Shown here: positions 32,984-43,244 of the stretch, piece by piece | How the letters are laid out: each line of letters starts with the position of its first letter | How positions within the stretch are numbered: the stretch's first letter is position 1 | NCBI GenBank assembly: GCA_011389895.1 | Contig: JAABTN010000010.1 | Coordinates: 28,639-92,638 of the forward strand | Reading direction: 5' to 3' | Length of the DNA: 64,000 nucleotides | From: Maritimibacter sp. | GTDB taxonomy: Bacteria > Pseudomonadota > Alphaproteobacteria > Rhodobacterales > Rhodobacteraceae | Program-made: the position numbers and the translations under genes | The notes under the pieces: generated by a model | Seen by the model: only the letters and a program-made list of their open reading frames with translations | Database searches by the model: none | Told to the model about the DNA's origin: nothing

Positions 32984-34531
32984 TCATGCCTTCTTCATGG
33001 CGTCCGTGGTCTGTTCGGCAAGGCTGATCCCGGCTTGGTTCATGGTCAGGTAGGTGTAATCCGCCCCCGCTTCGCGGATCTGTTCCTGATGGGCCTCGTG
33101 CAGCGCATGTGCCACGATCGGTCCGGTGAAGCCGCGCTGGCGCAGCGACCGGGCGGCAATCAGCTTTGCCTCGATATCGTCCATGGCGAGGATCGCGGCC
33201 TTGAGACGACCAAAGTCGCAACTGCGCCAGAAATTGCTGTCCTCGGCATCGGCGAACATCACGTTGCGCCCGGCCTTGGCGTGACCCTCGGCCTTATAGG
33301 TGTCGGCGTCCAGACCGAGCGGCTTCAACCCCTGTTCTTCAATGAACGTGTAGGCCGCGCTGCCGGTGCGGCCCATGCCGAAAATCAGCACATCGGCATC
33401 CCCCATTTCCTTTGGCTGTTCGTCGGGGTGGATGGTGTCGCGTTCATAGCGGCGCAGCGCATTCTCGTATCGCTCGTAGAGCGGATGGGCGAACCGGTTG
33501 AGCGGGGCCGAGATCACGAACGAGATCGACACTGCGATGGCCAGCGGCACGAGGTATTCCGGCAAGACACCGGCGGCGACGATCAGCCCGAATTCGGAAT
33601 AGGCGGTCAGGCTGAGCGCGGTGAGAAACGCGCTGCGCGCCCGTAGCTTGAACGCGACCAGAAGCGCAAAGAACAGCACCCCCTTCAATGCCAGAGCGAT
33701 GCCAACGGCAATGGCAAAGACCATCGCGCCCCAATCCGGCAGGCCGGTAAGCCCGATTTGCAGGAAGAAGCCGACAAGGAATATCTCCTTGAGCGACCAG
33801 AGAGATTGGCCCAGCTCCTTGGCGCGGGTATGGGTCGACAACAAGACGCCCATGACCAGCGCCCCGATCTCTGACGACAGCCCCATCGCCTCGAACCCCA
33901 TGCCGCCGATCACCAGCGACAGCATCATGCCCATGAGCACGAGCAATTCGTCATGCCCCGCGAGATCGAGCAACCGGTGAAGCACCGGGCGCAACAGCGG
34001 CACGCCAAACACGAGCAGCGCCCAGATGTTCGGTGTCTGGCCGGACCAGACCGCCAGCACCACGAGCGCGATGATATCCTGCACGATCAGGATGCCGATG
34101 GCGGTCCGCCCGTGAAAAGCCCCCAGCTCGCGCTTGGTTTCCAAAAGCTTCGCGGCCAGAACGGTCGAGGAAAAGGACAGCGCAATCGCGATCAGAAGCG
34201 CGGTGTTCCAGTCAAGGCCCATGAACAGCTTGAGCCCCGGCATGAACACGGCGACCGAGATTGCGAAATGCAACAAGGCGCCGCCGATGACCTGCGGCTG
34301 GGCGATCTGCTTGAGCTTCAACTTGAGCCCGACGGTGAAGAGCAACATCAGAACGCCGAGGTGCGCGACATGGCCAAGCGTTTCGCCGGTGTAGTCGGGC
34401 AGACCAAGCGTGGGGCCGAAAATATTGATCGCAAACCCGGCGGCGAGAAACCCGACCAGCGGCGGAAGCCCGACCTGCCTGACGGCAAGACCGAAGCAGA
34501 ACGCGAATGATATGGTGATGACCTCGAACAT
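32984..34531 (-). CDS. Cation:proton antiporter, CPA2/Kef family, with TrkA-N domain
   Basis: Probable K+/H+ or Na+/H+ exchanger of the inner membrane. 515 residues from ATG 34531 (AAGGAG upstream). Residues 1-375 hold about 12 hydrophobic helices (GLAVRQVGLPPLVGFLAAG, ALSFSSTVLAAKLLE, IGALVMGVLLSTHTRAKELG). About 395-515 is a Rossmann TrkA-N domain (DVLIFGMGRTGSAAYTFIEE) that senses nucleotides in the family. Shorter than KefC (about 620) and without an obvious ancillary KefF gene. Confidence 0.85.
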   Translation of the reverse strand: MFEVITISFAFCFGLAVRQVGLPPLVGFLAAGFAINIFGPTLGLPDYTGETLGHVAHLGVLMLLFTVGLKLKLKQIAQPQVIGGALLHFAISVAVFMPGLKLFMGLDWNTALLIAIALSFSSTVLAAKLLETKRELGAFHGRTAIGILIVQDIIALVVLAVWSGQTPNIWALLVFGVPLLRPVLHRLLDLAGHDELLVLMGMMLSLVIGGMGFEAMGLSSEIGALVMGVLLSTHTRAKELGQSLWSLKEIFLVGFFLQIGLTGLPDWGAMVFAIAVGIALALKGVLFFALLVAFKLRARSAFLTALSLTAYSEFGLIVAAGVLPEYLVPLAIAVSISFVISAPLNRFAHPLYERYENALRRYERDTIHPDEQPKEMGDADVLIFGMGRTGSAAYTFIEEQGLKPLGLDADTYKAEGHAKAGRNVMFADAEDSNFWRSCDFGRLKAAILAMDDIEAKLIAARSLRQRGFTGPIVAHALHEAHQEQIREAGADYTYLTMNQAGISLAEQTTDAMKKA

Positions 34532-34681
34532 GATGCGCGCTCCTTCAAAATTCACATACTCGACACGCGCGGGGGCAAGCGGCCCGGCGTGCGACAAAGT
34601 GTTGGGGTCATGATGGCACAGGCTGACAGAAATGCCACCCGTGACGGTTGGGGATGGCTGGGTTTATGAAAAATACCCGGG

Positions 34682-34711
34682 TTGACGCAAGCGCCCGGGG
34701 GCGCGTTTATC
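34682..34711 (+). promoter_or_regulatory. Candidate promoter of the lactate dehydrogenase-like gene, with palindrome in the spacer
   Basis: TTGACG (34682-34687) and TTTATC (34706-34711) with an 18-bp spacer, about 110 bp before the gene. The spacer contains a perfect palindrome GCGCCC-GG-GGGCGC (34691-34704), a likely operator position. Confidence 0.35.
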
Positions 34712-34819
34712 TGTCTACTTCTGCCTCCCGGTCAAATCGGTTAAGCCGTGCAGTATGGGCGTCGCCACCCCATTGGGGCGGGCTGCAGCCGCGCGGACGA
34801 AGACAGAAAAGGACAGCAG

Positions 34820-35965
34820 ATGCGACTTTCCCAGTGTCACAATTTTCATGACTTCCGTCGGCTTGCGCAAAAACGGCTGCCCGCGCCGATCTTCAATTAC
34901 ATCGACGGTGCGGCGGACGATGAAATTGCTTATGCGCGCAACACTGCGGTCTTTGATGATGTCGACCTCGTGCCGCATGTGTTGCGGGGCACCGAAGACA
35001 TCGACCTTTCGGTCGAGATCATGGGTCAGAAGCTTGCCCTTCCGTTCTATTGCTCGCCCACCGCGCTTCAGCGGTTGTTTCACCACGAGGGCGAGCGTGC
35101 GGTGGCGGCGGCTGCGGCGAAATACGGCACCATGTTCGGGGTGTCATCGCTTGGCACCACCAGCCTTGAAGAGCTTCGGCGTGCTTATGATACCCCGCAG
35201 GTCTACCAGTTTTATTTCCACCGGGACCGGGGTCTGAACAAGGCCATGATGGAGCGCGCGAAGGCGGCGGGTGTCGATGTCATGATGCTGACCGTCGATT
35301 CGATCACCGGCGGCAACCGGGAGCGTGACAAGCGCACCGGTTTCTCGATCCCGTTCCGGCTTACCTTGGGCGGGATGGTGCAATTCGCGATGAAGCCGAT
35401 GTGGGGGATCAACTATGTCACCCATGAAAAATTCGCCTTGCCCCAGCTTGACGATCACGTGGACATGGGCGGCGCCCTGTCGATCGGGCGCTATTTCACC
35501 GAGATGCTCGACCCGACGATGACATGGGACGATCTGGCTGAGATGGTCGAGGAGTGGGGGGGCAAGTTCTGCCTCAAGGGCGTCATTCACCCTGAAGATG
35601 CAGAACGCGCCGCCGAGCTTGGCTGTGACGCGGTCATCCTGTCGAACCACGGCGGGCGGCAGCTTGACGGGTCGCGCGCGCCCTTTGATGCGCTGGGCGG
35701 GATCGTGGACCGGGTCGGTGACCGGCTTGATGTCATCATGGACAGCGGGGTGCAGCGCGGCACGCATATCGTGAAGGCACTGGCGATGGGGGCCAAGGCG
35801 GTCGGGATCGGGCGGGGGTATCTCTTCCCGCTCGCCGCGGCCGGTCAGCCGGGGGTCGAGCGGATGCTCGGACTATTGAAGGACGAGGTTGAGCGCGACA
35901 TGCGGCTCATGGGCGCGTCACAGGTGTCGGAGCTGACCCGTGACATGCTGCACGACCGGCGGTGA
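34820..35965 (+). CDS. lldD: FMN-dependent alpha-hydroxy-acid dehydrogenase (L-lactate dehydrogenase LldD-like)
   Basis: Oxidises L-lactate or a related 2-hydroxy acid, passing electrons to quinone. 381 residues from ATG 34820 (AAGGA upstream). Features: FNYIDGAADDEIAYARN start, LPFYCSPTALQRLFHHEGE, VDVMMLTVDSITGGNRERD, WGGKFCLKGVIHPEDA (catalytic Lys strand), the active-site LSNHGGRQLDG with its His, and MDSGVQRGTHIVKALAMGAK with GIGRGYLF for phosphate binding of FMN. No lactate permease is adjacent. Glycolate or mandelate substrates cannot be excluded. Confidence 0.87.
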   Translation: MRLSQCHNFHDFRRLAQKRLPAPIFNYIDGAADDEIAYARNTAVFDDVDLVPHVLRGTEDIDLSVEIMGQKLALPFYCSPTALQRLFHHEGERAVAAAAAKYGTMFGVSSLGTTSLEELRRAYDTPQVYQFYFHRDRGLNKAMMERAKAAGVDVMMLTVDSITGGNRERDKRTGFSIPFRLTLGGMVQFAMKPMWGINYVTHEKFALPQLDDHVDMGGALSIGRYFTEMLDPTMTWDDLAEMVEEWGGKFCLKGVIHPEDAERAAELGCDAVILSNHGGRQLDGSRAPFDALGGIVDRVGDRLDVIMDSGVQRGTHIVKALAMGAKAVGIGRGYLFPLAAAGQPGVERMLGLLKDEVERDMRLMGASQVSELTRDMLHDRR

Positions 35966-36071
35966 TGCGCTGTCTCGGGGCCGGGGCAGGCGGAGCGGGG
36001 CGGGCGCGTCTTGACCCCCCCGCAAACTTGCACCTGATCCATGTCAATTCCCCGACCCTGTGTCACGGCTA

Positions 36072-36089
36072 CATTGGAGCGAACCAATG
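36072..36089. promoter_or_regulatory. Inverted repeat just upstream of the Rrf2 regulator
   Basis: CATTGG-agcgaa-CCAATG (6-6-6, perfect arms) ends 11 bp before the start of the regulator gene. Its position suggests autoregulation. Confidence 0.4.
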
Positions 36090-36100
36090 CGGGGAATCCA

Positions 36101-36580
36101 ATGCGCCTGACACTTCGAACGAACCTTGCCGCCCGCGTCCTGATGTTCTGCGGCGTGAACCTTGAGACGACCGTCCGGTCCTCGCAGATCGCGGCGGCGA
36201 CCAATGCCTCGGGCAATCACCTGAGCCAGGTGATCCACCAGTTGCAGCAAATGGGATACGTTCACACCCGGCGCGGGCGCGGCGGCGGATTGAAGCTGGC
36301 CCGCGCGCCGGAGTTGATCTCGATCGGGGCCTTGTTTCGTGATTTCGAGGCGGATGTCCCGTTTGCAGAGTGTTTTGACAAGGAAAACAACGCCTGCCCG
36401 CTGACCGAAACCTGTCGGTTGAACCGGTTCATCGAGCGGGCGCTTGAGGCGTTCTATTGCGAATTGGACAAGGTCACGCTCAACGATCTGTTGGAAAACA
36501 ACTGTGGTTTGACGGCCCTCCTATCGCTTCGGCCCGATCCGGAAGTCATCGACTGTGGGCGTCTGTCTGCCAGCGCCTGA
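36101..36580 (+). CDS. Rrf2-family transcriptional regulator, NsrR-like
   Basis: A 159-residue winged-helix regulator. The N-terminal MRLTLRTNLAARVLMFCGVN and the recognition region NASGNHLSQVIHQLQQMGYVHT are typical of NsrR. Three Cys residues that can hold an iron-sulphur cluster are present: C91, C99 and C105 (CxxxxxxxCxxxxxC), in the order seen in NsrR/IscR. NsrR senses nitric oxide. No nitric oxide detoxification gene is next to it, so its targets probably lie elsewhere. Confidence 0.83.
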   Translation: MRLTLRTNLAARVLMFCGVNLETTVRSSQIAAATNASGNHLSQVIHQLQQMGYVHTRRGRGGGLKLARAPELISIGALFRDFEADVPFAECFDKENNACPLTETCRLNRFIERALEAFYCELDKVTLNDLLENNCGLTALLSLRPDPEVIDCGRLSASA

Positions 36581-36615
36581 TAGACCGCAAGCCTTCGACA
36601 CCTGAAAACCCGAAA

Positions 36616-36640
36616 GGCCGCCGGGGGGGTACCGGCGGCC
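36616..36640. terminator. Bidirectional terminator between the NsrR-like and HtrA-like genes
   Basis: GGCCGCCGG (36616-36624) and CCGGCGGCC (36632-36640), perfect 9-bp stem, between convergent genes. Confidence 0.6.
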
Positions 36641-36669
36641 TTGGGGTGCGTGTGACGGGATGGCGGAGA

Positions 36670-37812
36670 TCAGGCCGGTTCGTCCACGCTCCGTTCACCA
36701 AGGGTCACGTCGAGGGTCATCGACTGCCCCCGGCGGATCAACTCGATAGAGACATCCGCCCCGGGCTGATCGCCCGCGATGGCGCGCGTCAACCCGCGTG
36801 GCCCGTCGACCGCTTCGCCGTTCACATGGGTGATGATATCGCCGTCGCGAAGCCCTGCGTCCTCGGCCGGTGTGCCGGACATGACCGTCTCGACCAGCGT
36901 GCCGGACCCGTCTTCAAGACCCAGCGCGGCAACAACATCGGCGCTCACCGGGGCGATCTGCACGCCCAGCCAGCCACGGCTGACGGTGCCGTCATCCGAC
37001 AGGTCGGCGACGATCTCTTGCACCATCTCCGATGGCACGGCAAAGCCGAGCCCGATGGACCCGCCAGTAGGCGAAATGATCGCGGTGTTCATACCGATGA
37101 CCTCGCCCTCGGGGTTCAGAAGGGGACCGCCCGAGTTGCCCCGGTTGATCGCCGCGTCGGTTTGAATGAAATCGTCGAACGGCCCGGCGCGCAGGTCACG
37201 CCCGAGGGCCGAGATGATACCTGTGGTCACCGAGTTGCCAAGACCGAAGGGGTTGCCCACGGCGATGACGTTCTGCCCGACCTTGAGCGCGCCCGAGGTA
37301 CCGAAGGCCAGCGTCGGCAGCGCGTCCGCCTCGATCTGGATCAGGGCGACATCGGTCGCCCGGTCCATCCCGATGACCTCGGCCTCAAGGCTGCGTCCAT
37401 CGGTCAGGGTCACCTCGACCCGGTCGGCATCCTCGATCACATGGGCATTGGTCACGATACGGCCATCGCCGGAAATGATGAACCCGGTGCCGGCCCCCCG
37501 CGCTTCGCGGCGCGGCGCATCGTCTTCGTCTCCGTTCGGGAGCCGGAAGCCAAAGCGGCGCTCGAATTCCTCAAAGGGGAAATCCTCGGGCAATTGCGAC
37601 CGGGCCGATTGCGCGCCTTGCGTCTTTGTCACCTCGATGGTGACCACGGCGGGCGACACCTCTTCGACCAGCGACACATAGCCGCCTTCCACGGGGGCGG
37701 CGGCAAAGGCCGGGTTCATGGCTTGGGTCAGCCCCGCGACGCCGGTGCCCGCGACAAGCGCGGTAAGCGCGAGCGCCGGTGCGAGTTTCGGTAGTCTTCG
37801 CGTCCTGTGCAT
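36670..37812 (-). CDS. Periplasmic serine protease, HtrA/DegP family with one PDZ domain
   Basis: Degrades or refolds misfolded envelope proteins. 380 residues with a signal peptide (1-37, ending AFA). Catalytic triad: His124 in TNAHVI, Asp154 in ATDVALIQI, Ser227 in RGNSGGPLLN. One PDZ domain follows (about 280-360, GLRDGDIITHVNGEAVDGPRG). A single PDZ and this length resemble DegS/HhoB rather than DegP, which has two, but no membrane anchor other than the signal sequence is seen. Divergent from a two-component system, a common arrangement for envelope stress control. Confidence 0.9.
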   Translation of the reverse strand: MHRTRRLPKLAPALALTALVAGTGVAGLTQAMNPAFAAAPVEGGYVSLVEEVSPAVVTIEVTKTQGAQSARSQLPEDFPFEEFERRFGFRLPNGDEDDAPRREARGAGTGFIISGDGRIVTNAHVIEDADRVEVTLTDGRSLEAEVIGMDRATDVALIQIEADALPTLAFGTSGALKVGQNVIAVGNPFGLGNSVTTGIISALGRDLRAGPFDDFIQTDAAINRGNSGGPLLNPEGEVIGMNTAIISPTGGSIGLGFAVPSEMVQEIVADLSDDGTVSRGWLGVQIAPVSADVVAALGLEDGSGTLVETVMSGTPAEDAGLRDGDIITHVNGEAVDGPRGLTRAIAGDQPGADVSIELIRRGQSMTLDVTLGERSVDEPA

Positions 37813-38057
37813 GGTCTTTCGTCCTCATATCTGTTGTGCTTGACGCTTGGGCGCCAAGGGCACCGCCCCTGTGCGGCTTGTGGGCGGCTTGTTTGACAGA
37901 GATGGGCAGGCGATTATGCAACCGCTCGTCGGACAGATTGCATCTGTGTAATCCCGATCACGCCCGCGTGACATTGCCTTCCGGCGAGCCGGTCGGGCCT
38001 GCATAACGCGGCCCGGCACCCTATGTCAGGCTTTGGAACCGCCCCCAGGAGGCGCAT

Positions 38058-38729
38058 ATGCATATCCTTGTGATCGAGGATGACAAGACGACAGCGGATT
38101 TCATCTCGCGCGGCTTTGCCGAGGAGGGGCATGTGGTTGACGTGTTCGCGGATGGGCAAGACGCGGTTGCGCAGGCCATGACCGGCAACTACGATGCGCT
38201 GGTGGTGGACCGGATGTTGCCCGGGCTTGACGGGCTTTCGGTGGTCAAGGCGCTCAGGGCTGCAAAGATCAACACCCCGGTCATCTTCCTGACCTCGGTC
38301 GGCGGGGTCGAGGACCGGATTGACGGGCTGAAGGCCGGGGGGGACGATTACCTTGTGAAACCCTTTGCCTTCGGCGAATTGTCCGCCCGCGTGGCGGCGC
38401 TGACCCGGCGCCCGCCGCTGGCCGCCGAAGAGCCGGTGTTGCGGGCCGGGGATCTTGAAATGGACTTGGGCCGGCGCGAAGTGCGGCGCGCGGGGCAGGT
38501 GATCGACTTGTTGCCGCGCGAGTTTACGCTGTTGGAATACCTTTTGCGCACCAAGGGGCGCGTGCAGACCCGGACCATGCTTTTGGAGAACGTCTGGAAC
38601 ATCCATTTCGACCCCGGCACCAACGTGGTCGAGACCCATGTGTCGCGGCTGCGCGCTAAGGTGGACAAGCCGTTTGACCGCGACCTGATCCATACCGTGC
38701 GCGGCGCGGGCTACCGGATCGAAGGCTGA
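38058..38729 (+). CDS. OmpR-family response regulator
   Basis: DNA-binding regulator, 223 residues. Receiver domain with phospho-acceptor Asp51 (ALVVDRMLPGLDG), acidic pair in IEDDK and Lys in LVKPF. Winged-helix domain from about 125 (FTLLEYLLRTKGRVQTRTMLLENVW, ending VRGAGYRIEG; the former is quoted in part). The kinase gene starts 5 bp downstream. Likely regulates the divergent protease gene. Confidence 0.93.
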   Translation: MHILVIEDDKTTADFISRGFAEEGHVVDVFADGQDAVAQAMTGNYDALVVDRMLPGLDGLSVVKALRAAKINTPVIFLTSVGGVEDRIDGLKAGGDDYLVKPFAFGELSARVAALTRRPPLAAEEPVLRAGDLEMDLGRREVRRAGQVIDLLPREFTLLEYLLRTKGRVQTRTMLLENVWNIHFDPGTNVVETHVSRLRAKVDKPFDRDLIHTVRGAGYRIEG

Positions 38730-38734
38730 TCCGC

Positions 38735-40084
38735 GTGGCGCGGCGCCTCTTGCAATCCACCCCGGTGCGCCAAGCGGTGCTGATCGTCATCGTCGTGGCG
38801 ATCGTCAACCTCGTGTCGCTGGGGGCCGCGTGGCTGACCCTGCGCGCCAATGCCCTGGATACCCTGCAAGGCGATCTGGCGCGGGACATGGCGAGCTTCG
38901 ATGTGTCTGCCAGCCCCGGGGCGTTGCGTACGCTGGTTGATGCGCGGGCGCGTGTGACGGACCCTTCGGACACCGTGTTCGTCTTTCTAGGCAATGACGG
39001 CAGGCTGACCGGGAATGCCAGCGCGGTGATCGAGAACGGCGAGGTCGGGTTCACCGGATCGCGCACCGGACGCCCCCTGTCGGAGGCGGGCTACCTGACC
39101 GAGGTGCGCCGCCTGTCGGGCGGTGTGCTGATCGTCGCGAAAGGGGTTGAACCGGTCGCGGCGCTCGATCGCACCTTTCTGGTTCTGCTGGTGTTCTCGA
39201 CCCTTCCGACGGTGCTGGTTTCCTTCGCGATCGGGGCCTTGATTGCGCGCGCCTCAGCGCGGCGGGTGGGTCGGATCGAGCGTGTTCTGGACCGGATCGC
39301 GCAGGGCGATCTTGGCGCGCGTGTCGATGCGGATGCGGGCGGGGACGACCTGTCCCGTATCGGCGCGCGGGTGGACCGGATGGCGGGAAAGCAACAGGCC
39401 GCGACCGAGGCGCTCAAACAGGTGACCACCGATATCGCGCATGACCTGCGCACGCCGCTACAACGGATCGGGGTGACGTTGCAGGATCTCGAAGCGCGGC
39501 TTGGTGACGGGCCCGAGCGCACGCTGGCCGGGGCGGCCGCGCGCGAAGCGGATCGGGCGGTGTCGGTGTTTCGCGCGCTGCTCCAGATCGCGCAGATCGA
39601 GGGCGGGCAGGCGGGCCGTGGCGACACACCCGTGGACTTGGCCGCCGTGGCGCGCCAGATTGTCGAGCTATACGGGCCAAGTGCGGAAGAGCAGGGGCAC
39701 CGGATCGTGGTCGATGCCCCAGATGCCCCGGTCTGGGTCAACGGGGATGTCGATCTGATCGGGCAGGCCTTGGCCAATCTGGTCGAGAACGCGCTGCGCC
39801 ATGCGCCGGGTGGCGACATCCGCGTGGGCGTTGCGGGGGATGAACAGGCGGTGACCCTCACGGTCGCGGACACTGGCCCCGGTATCCCGCCGGACGAACG
39901 CGACAAGGTTCTGCGCCGCCTCTACCGGCTTGAACATTCCCGCACCACGCCGGGAAACGGTCTTGGTCTTGCGCTGGTGGCGGCGATTGCCGAACGGCAC
40001 GCGGCAGACCTCACCCTAGGCGACAATCACCCCGGCCTGATCGTGTCCCTACGATTTGCGACGGCGCCGCAGCGCGATCCGTGA
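38735..40084 (+). CDS. Sensor histidine kinase, partner of the adjacent regulator
   Basis: Membrane sensor kinase, 449 residues, GTG start 5 bp after the regulator stop. A membrane helix at about 14-36, a short periplasmic region (37-145), a second helix (about 146-171) and a HAMP domain (RVGRIERVLDRIAQGDLGAR). The HisKA box has H236 in DIAHDLRTPLQ. ATPase boxes: N box ALANLVENALRHA, G1 VADTGPGIPPDE, G2 GNGLGLALVAAIAERH. The small periplasmic domain has no recognised fold. Confidence 0.92.
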   Translation: MARRLLQSTPVRQAVLIVIVVAIVNLVSLGAAWLTLRANALDTLQGDLARDMASFDVSASPGALRTLVDARARVTDPSDTVFVFLGNDGRLTGNASAVIENGEVGFTGSRTGRPLSEAGYLTEVRRLSGGVLIVAKGVEPVAALDRTFLVLLVFSTLPTVLVSFAIGALIARASARRVGRIERVLDRIAQGDLGARVDADAGGDDLSRIGARVDRMAGKQQAATEALKQVTTDIAHDLRTPLQRIGVTLQDLEARLGDGPERTLAGAAAREADRAVSVFRALLQIAQIEGGQAGRGDTPVDLAAVARQIVELYGPSAEEQGHRIVVDAPDAPVWVNGDVDLIGQALANLVENALRHAPGGDIRVGVAGDEQAVTLTVADTGPGIPPDERDKVLRRLYRLEHSRTTPGNGLGLALVAAIAERHAADLTLGDNHPGLIVSLRFATAPQRDP

Positions 40085-40103
40085 CGGGCCGGGATGCGGG
40101 GGC

Positions 40104-43100
40104 CTATTCCGCCGCCTGTTCCTCAACATGGGCATCGTCGGGGGCCTTCGGCGTGAAGCGCGAGACGAAATGCCCGAGACCTTCGGTATAGGTCAGGATC
40201 ACCGGCACCACCACGAGGGTCAGGAGCGAGGACGAGATCAGCCCGCCGATCACCGCATGCGCCATCGAGGCGTTCTGCCCGGTGCCGCCGTGGATGTTCA
40301 GAGCCAGCGGCAGCATGCCGAAAATCATGGCGAGGGTCGTCATGACAATCGGGCGGAACCGGGTGCGTCCGGCCACGACCAGCGCGTCGAATAGGTTGAG
40401 ACCCCCGTCCCGCATGTTCTGGTTGGCATTGTCCACCAGCAGGATCGCGTTCTTGGTCACAAGCCCCATCAGCATGATGAAACCGATGATCGACATCACG
40501 TTCAGCGTCGAATCGAACACCAAAAGCCCCCCCATCACCCCTATGAGGGCAAGGGGCAGCGACGACATGATCGCGAAGGGTTGCAGGAAGGAGCCGAACT
40601 GTGAAGCGAGCACGAGGTAGATGAAGATGATCGCAAGGGCGAGCGCGGCGGCGGCGGAGAGGATGAGATCCTGCATATCCTCGACCTCGCCCCCCGTGCC
40701 CTGGCTGTATCCAAGGGGGTAATCAAGATCGGCGGCAGCGGCCTGCACCGCCTCCGACACATCGCCGGGACGCACGTCAGAGGCAAGGTTGGCGGTCACC
40801 TGCACCGAACGTTCGCGGTTTTCGCGGTTGATTTCGCCGGGCCCTTCGATCTGCGTGATCGTCGCGACCTGGTCGAGACGGATCAGATCGGATGAGCCCG
40901 AGGCCCCGGATTGCGCGATGGGCAAGCCTGCGAGATAGGCCGGGTCGGTGCGGGCCCATTCGGGCAGGCGGACGACCACGTTCACGCTTTCCCCGCGCGG
41001 CGAGGTCCATTCCGACACGGTCGACCCTTCGAGCATCGACGACAGCGTGTCCCCGATGGAAGAGGCCGAAACGCCAAGGTCAAAGGCCGCATCACGATCG
41101 ACGTTGACCCCCAACGTGGGTTGCGGGTCATCCAGCGTGGTCGAGATATCCACCAGCCCCTCGATCTCGCCCATGCGGGACGAGAGGTCTTTGGCCAGCC
41201 GTTCGAGAACCCGAAGATCGGGGCCGAATATCTTGATCTCGATGGGTGGGGCCACCGGGCCCATGCCGCCCGCCGCGCCGACCGAAAAGGTCGCACCGGG
41301 GATCTGTGCAAGGGCGGCGCGCACCGGGCTGGTCAACTCCTGCGGGGTGCGGTCGCGGTCTGTGGAGGGCACCAGCACGCCGACGATGGTCGCGTTGTTG
41401 TCGCCCGAGGATGTGCCCGAGTTGATCGTTGCATAGGTGTTCGCGATCTCGGGAAATTCGGCGCGCAACAGCGCATCGACCTGCGCGATCTTTTGCGAGG
41501 TACGCTCAAGCGATGTGCCGACAGGGGTCGAGAGATCGACCTGGATTTCCCCGGTGTCGGCGGGCGGAAGAAACTCGCCCCCGATCATCGGGAACAGGGC
41601 GAACGAGCCAAAGAACGCGGCTGCCGCGAACGATAGCGTCGTCTTGCGAAATTTAAGCGCCTTTTTAAGCAGCGCGATATAGAGGTGCCCGATCCGCTCG
41701 AACAGGCGGTCGAACCGGCCCACGAGACGCCCGAGAAACCCGCGTTTCGCGTTCTCGTCGGCGGCCGGGTCATACCAGACAGAAGACATCATCGGGTCGA
41801 GCGTGAAGGACACGAACAGCGAGATTATCACGGCCACCGACACGGTGATGCCGAATTGCAGAAAGAAGCGGCCAATGATGCCTTCCATGAACGCGACCGG
41901 CAGGAACACGGACACGATCGACAGGGTGGTGGCGAGCACGGCGAGACCGATTTCATTGGTCCCGTCCAGCGCGGCCCTGCGATGGCTCTTGCCCATTTGC
42001 AGATGTCGCATGATGTTCTCGCGCACCACGATGGCGTCGTCGATCAAGATGCCGACCGACAGTGACAGCGCCATCAGCGTCATCATGTTGAGCGTGAAGC
42101 CCATGGCATAGATCGCGGTCATGGTGGCGATGATCGAGATCGGCAGCGTCAGCCCGGTGATCACCGTTGAGCGCCATGAGTTCAGGAACAGGAAAACGAT
42201 GATGGTGGCGAGGATCGCGCCCTCGATGATCATCGACTGGACCGAGTGGAAGCTCTCGACCACGGACTTGGAGTTATCGCGCAAAATCGAGATATCGATA
42301 TCCTCGAAATCCGGATCCAGTTGCATTTTTTCGACTTCTTCGGCGATCCGTTCGGCCACGTCGACGGTGTTCGCGCCTTGGGTTTTCAGCACGTCGATGG
42401 CGAGCGCTTCCTCGCCGTCGAGCATGGCGAGGCTGTCGCGTTCGGCAAGACCAAGCGACACGCTTGCCACGTCACCCAGACGGATCGGCTGCCCGGCACG
42501 GCGTGCGACGATGATATCCTCGAACCCGCGCAGGGTTTCGATCCGCCCGGCCACCTGCACCGATTGCGATTGTCCATCGGCGGTGATGGCGCCTGCCGGC
42601 ACGTCCTGGTTCTCTTGTGCCACCGCGTTCGCGACCTCGGAAATGCCGACGTTGAGGGCGGTCTGGCGGCTCGGGTCGATGTCGATCTGCACCTGCCGGG
42701 GCAGGCCGCCGACAACGCTTGCCTGTCCGACGCCGCGCAGGTTCGAGATGCGCTTGGCGATGAAATCCTCGGTGACCTGTGTCAGCGTGCCGATGTCGAG
42801 GGTCTCGGAAGAAATGCCGATCGAGATGATCGGGAAATCCGACGGGTCGAAGCGCAGGATGCGCGGGTCTTCGGCATTGTCCGGCAAAAGCGGCGCGATG
42901 TTCGACACCCTGTCGCGCACGTCCTGCACCGCCGCCGCGCTTTCGACCTCAAGGTCGAATTCTACGATCACCAGCGCGGAACCGGTCACCGCATTCGATG
43001 TGATCGTGTTGATCCCGGCCAGGGTCGAAACACTTTCCTCAATCGGCTCGATGATATCGCTCTCGACCGCTTCCGGGGTTGCACCCGGATAGCTCGCGAC

Positions 43101-43241
43101 AACCGCGACCACCGGGAAATCCACGTCCGGGAATTGTTCGACCGGGAGGCGGGAATAGGAAAACACGCCCACGACCATGAGCGCGACCATGACCATGGTG
43201 GCAAAGACGGGTTGGTTGACGCTGATGCGGGTCAGGAACAT
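40104..43241 (-). CDS. RND efflux transporter (HAE1/AcrB-like)
   Basis: Proton-driven efflux of hydrophobic compounds across the inner membrane into a tripartite system. 1045 residues with the two-repeat RND plan: [20 protein letters not shown] start, large periplasmic loops after helices 1 and 7, and the proton-relay Asp pair in [16 protein letters not shown] (about 400). The second half has [18 protein letters not shown]. Co-directional with the adaptor gene 3 bp upstream. No outer-membrane TolC gene is in the cluster. Confidence 0.92.
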   Translation of the reverse strand: MFLTRISVNQPVFATMVMVALMVVGVFSYSRLPVEQFPDVDFPVVAVVASYPGATPEAVESDIIEPIEESVSTLAGINTITSNAVTGSALVIVEFDLEVESAAAVQDVRDRVSNIAPLLPDNAEDPRILRFDPSDFPIISIGISSETLDIGTLTQVTEDFIAKRISNLRGVGQASVVGGLPRQVQIDIDPSRQTALNVGISEVANAVAQENQDVPAGAITADGQSQSVQVAGRIETLRGFEDIIVARRAGQPIRLGDVASVSLGLAERDSLAMLDGEEALAIDVLKTQGANTVDVAERIAEEVEKMQLDPDFEDIDISILRDNSKSVVESFHSVQSMIIEGAILATIIVFLFLNSWRSTVITGLTLPISIIATMTAIYAMGFTLNMMTLMALSLSVGILIDDAIVVRENIMRHLQMGKSHRRAALDGTNEIGLAVLATTLSIVSVFLPVAFMEGIIGRFFLQFGITVSVAVIISLFVSFTLDPMMSSVWYDPAADENAKRGFLGRLVGRFDRLFERIGHLYIALLKKALKFRKTTLSFAAAAFFGSFALFPMIGGEFLPPADTGEIQVDLSTPVGTSLERTSQKIAQVDALLRAEFPEIANTYATINSGTSSGDNNATIVGVLVPSTDRDRTPQELTSPVRAALAQIPGATFSVGAAGGMGPVAPPIEIKIFGPDLRVLERLAKDLSSRMGEIEGLVDISTTLDDPQPTLGVNVDRDAAFDLGVSASSIGDTLSSMLEGSTVSEWTSPRGESVNVVVRLPEWARTDPAYLAGLPIAQSGASGSSDLIRLDQVATITQIEGPGEINRENRERSVQVTANLASDVRPGDVSEAVQAAAADLDYPLGYSQGTGGEVEDMQDLILSAAAALALAIIFIYLVLASQFGSFLQPFAIMSSLPLALIGVMGGLLVFDSTLNVMSIIGFIMLMGLVTKNAILLVDNANQNMRDGGLNLFDALVVAGRTRFRPIVMTTLAMIFGMLPLALNIHGGTGQNASMAHAVIGGLISSSLLTLVVVPVILTYTEGLGHFVSRFTPKAPDDAHVEEQAAE

Positions 43242-43244
43242 TTG

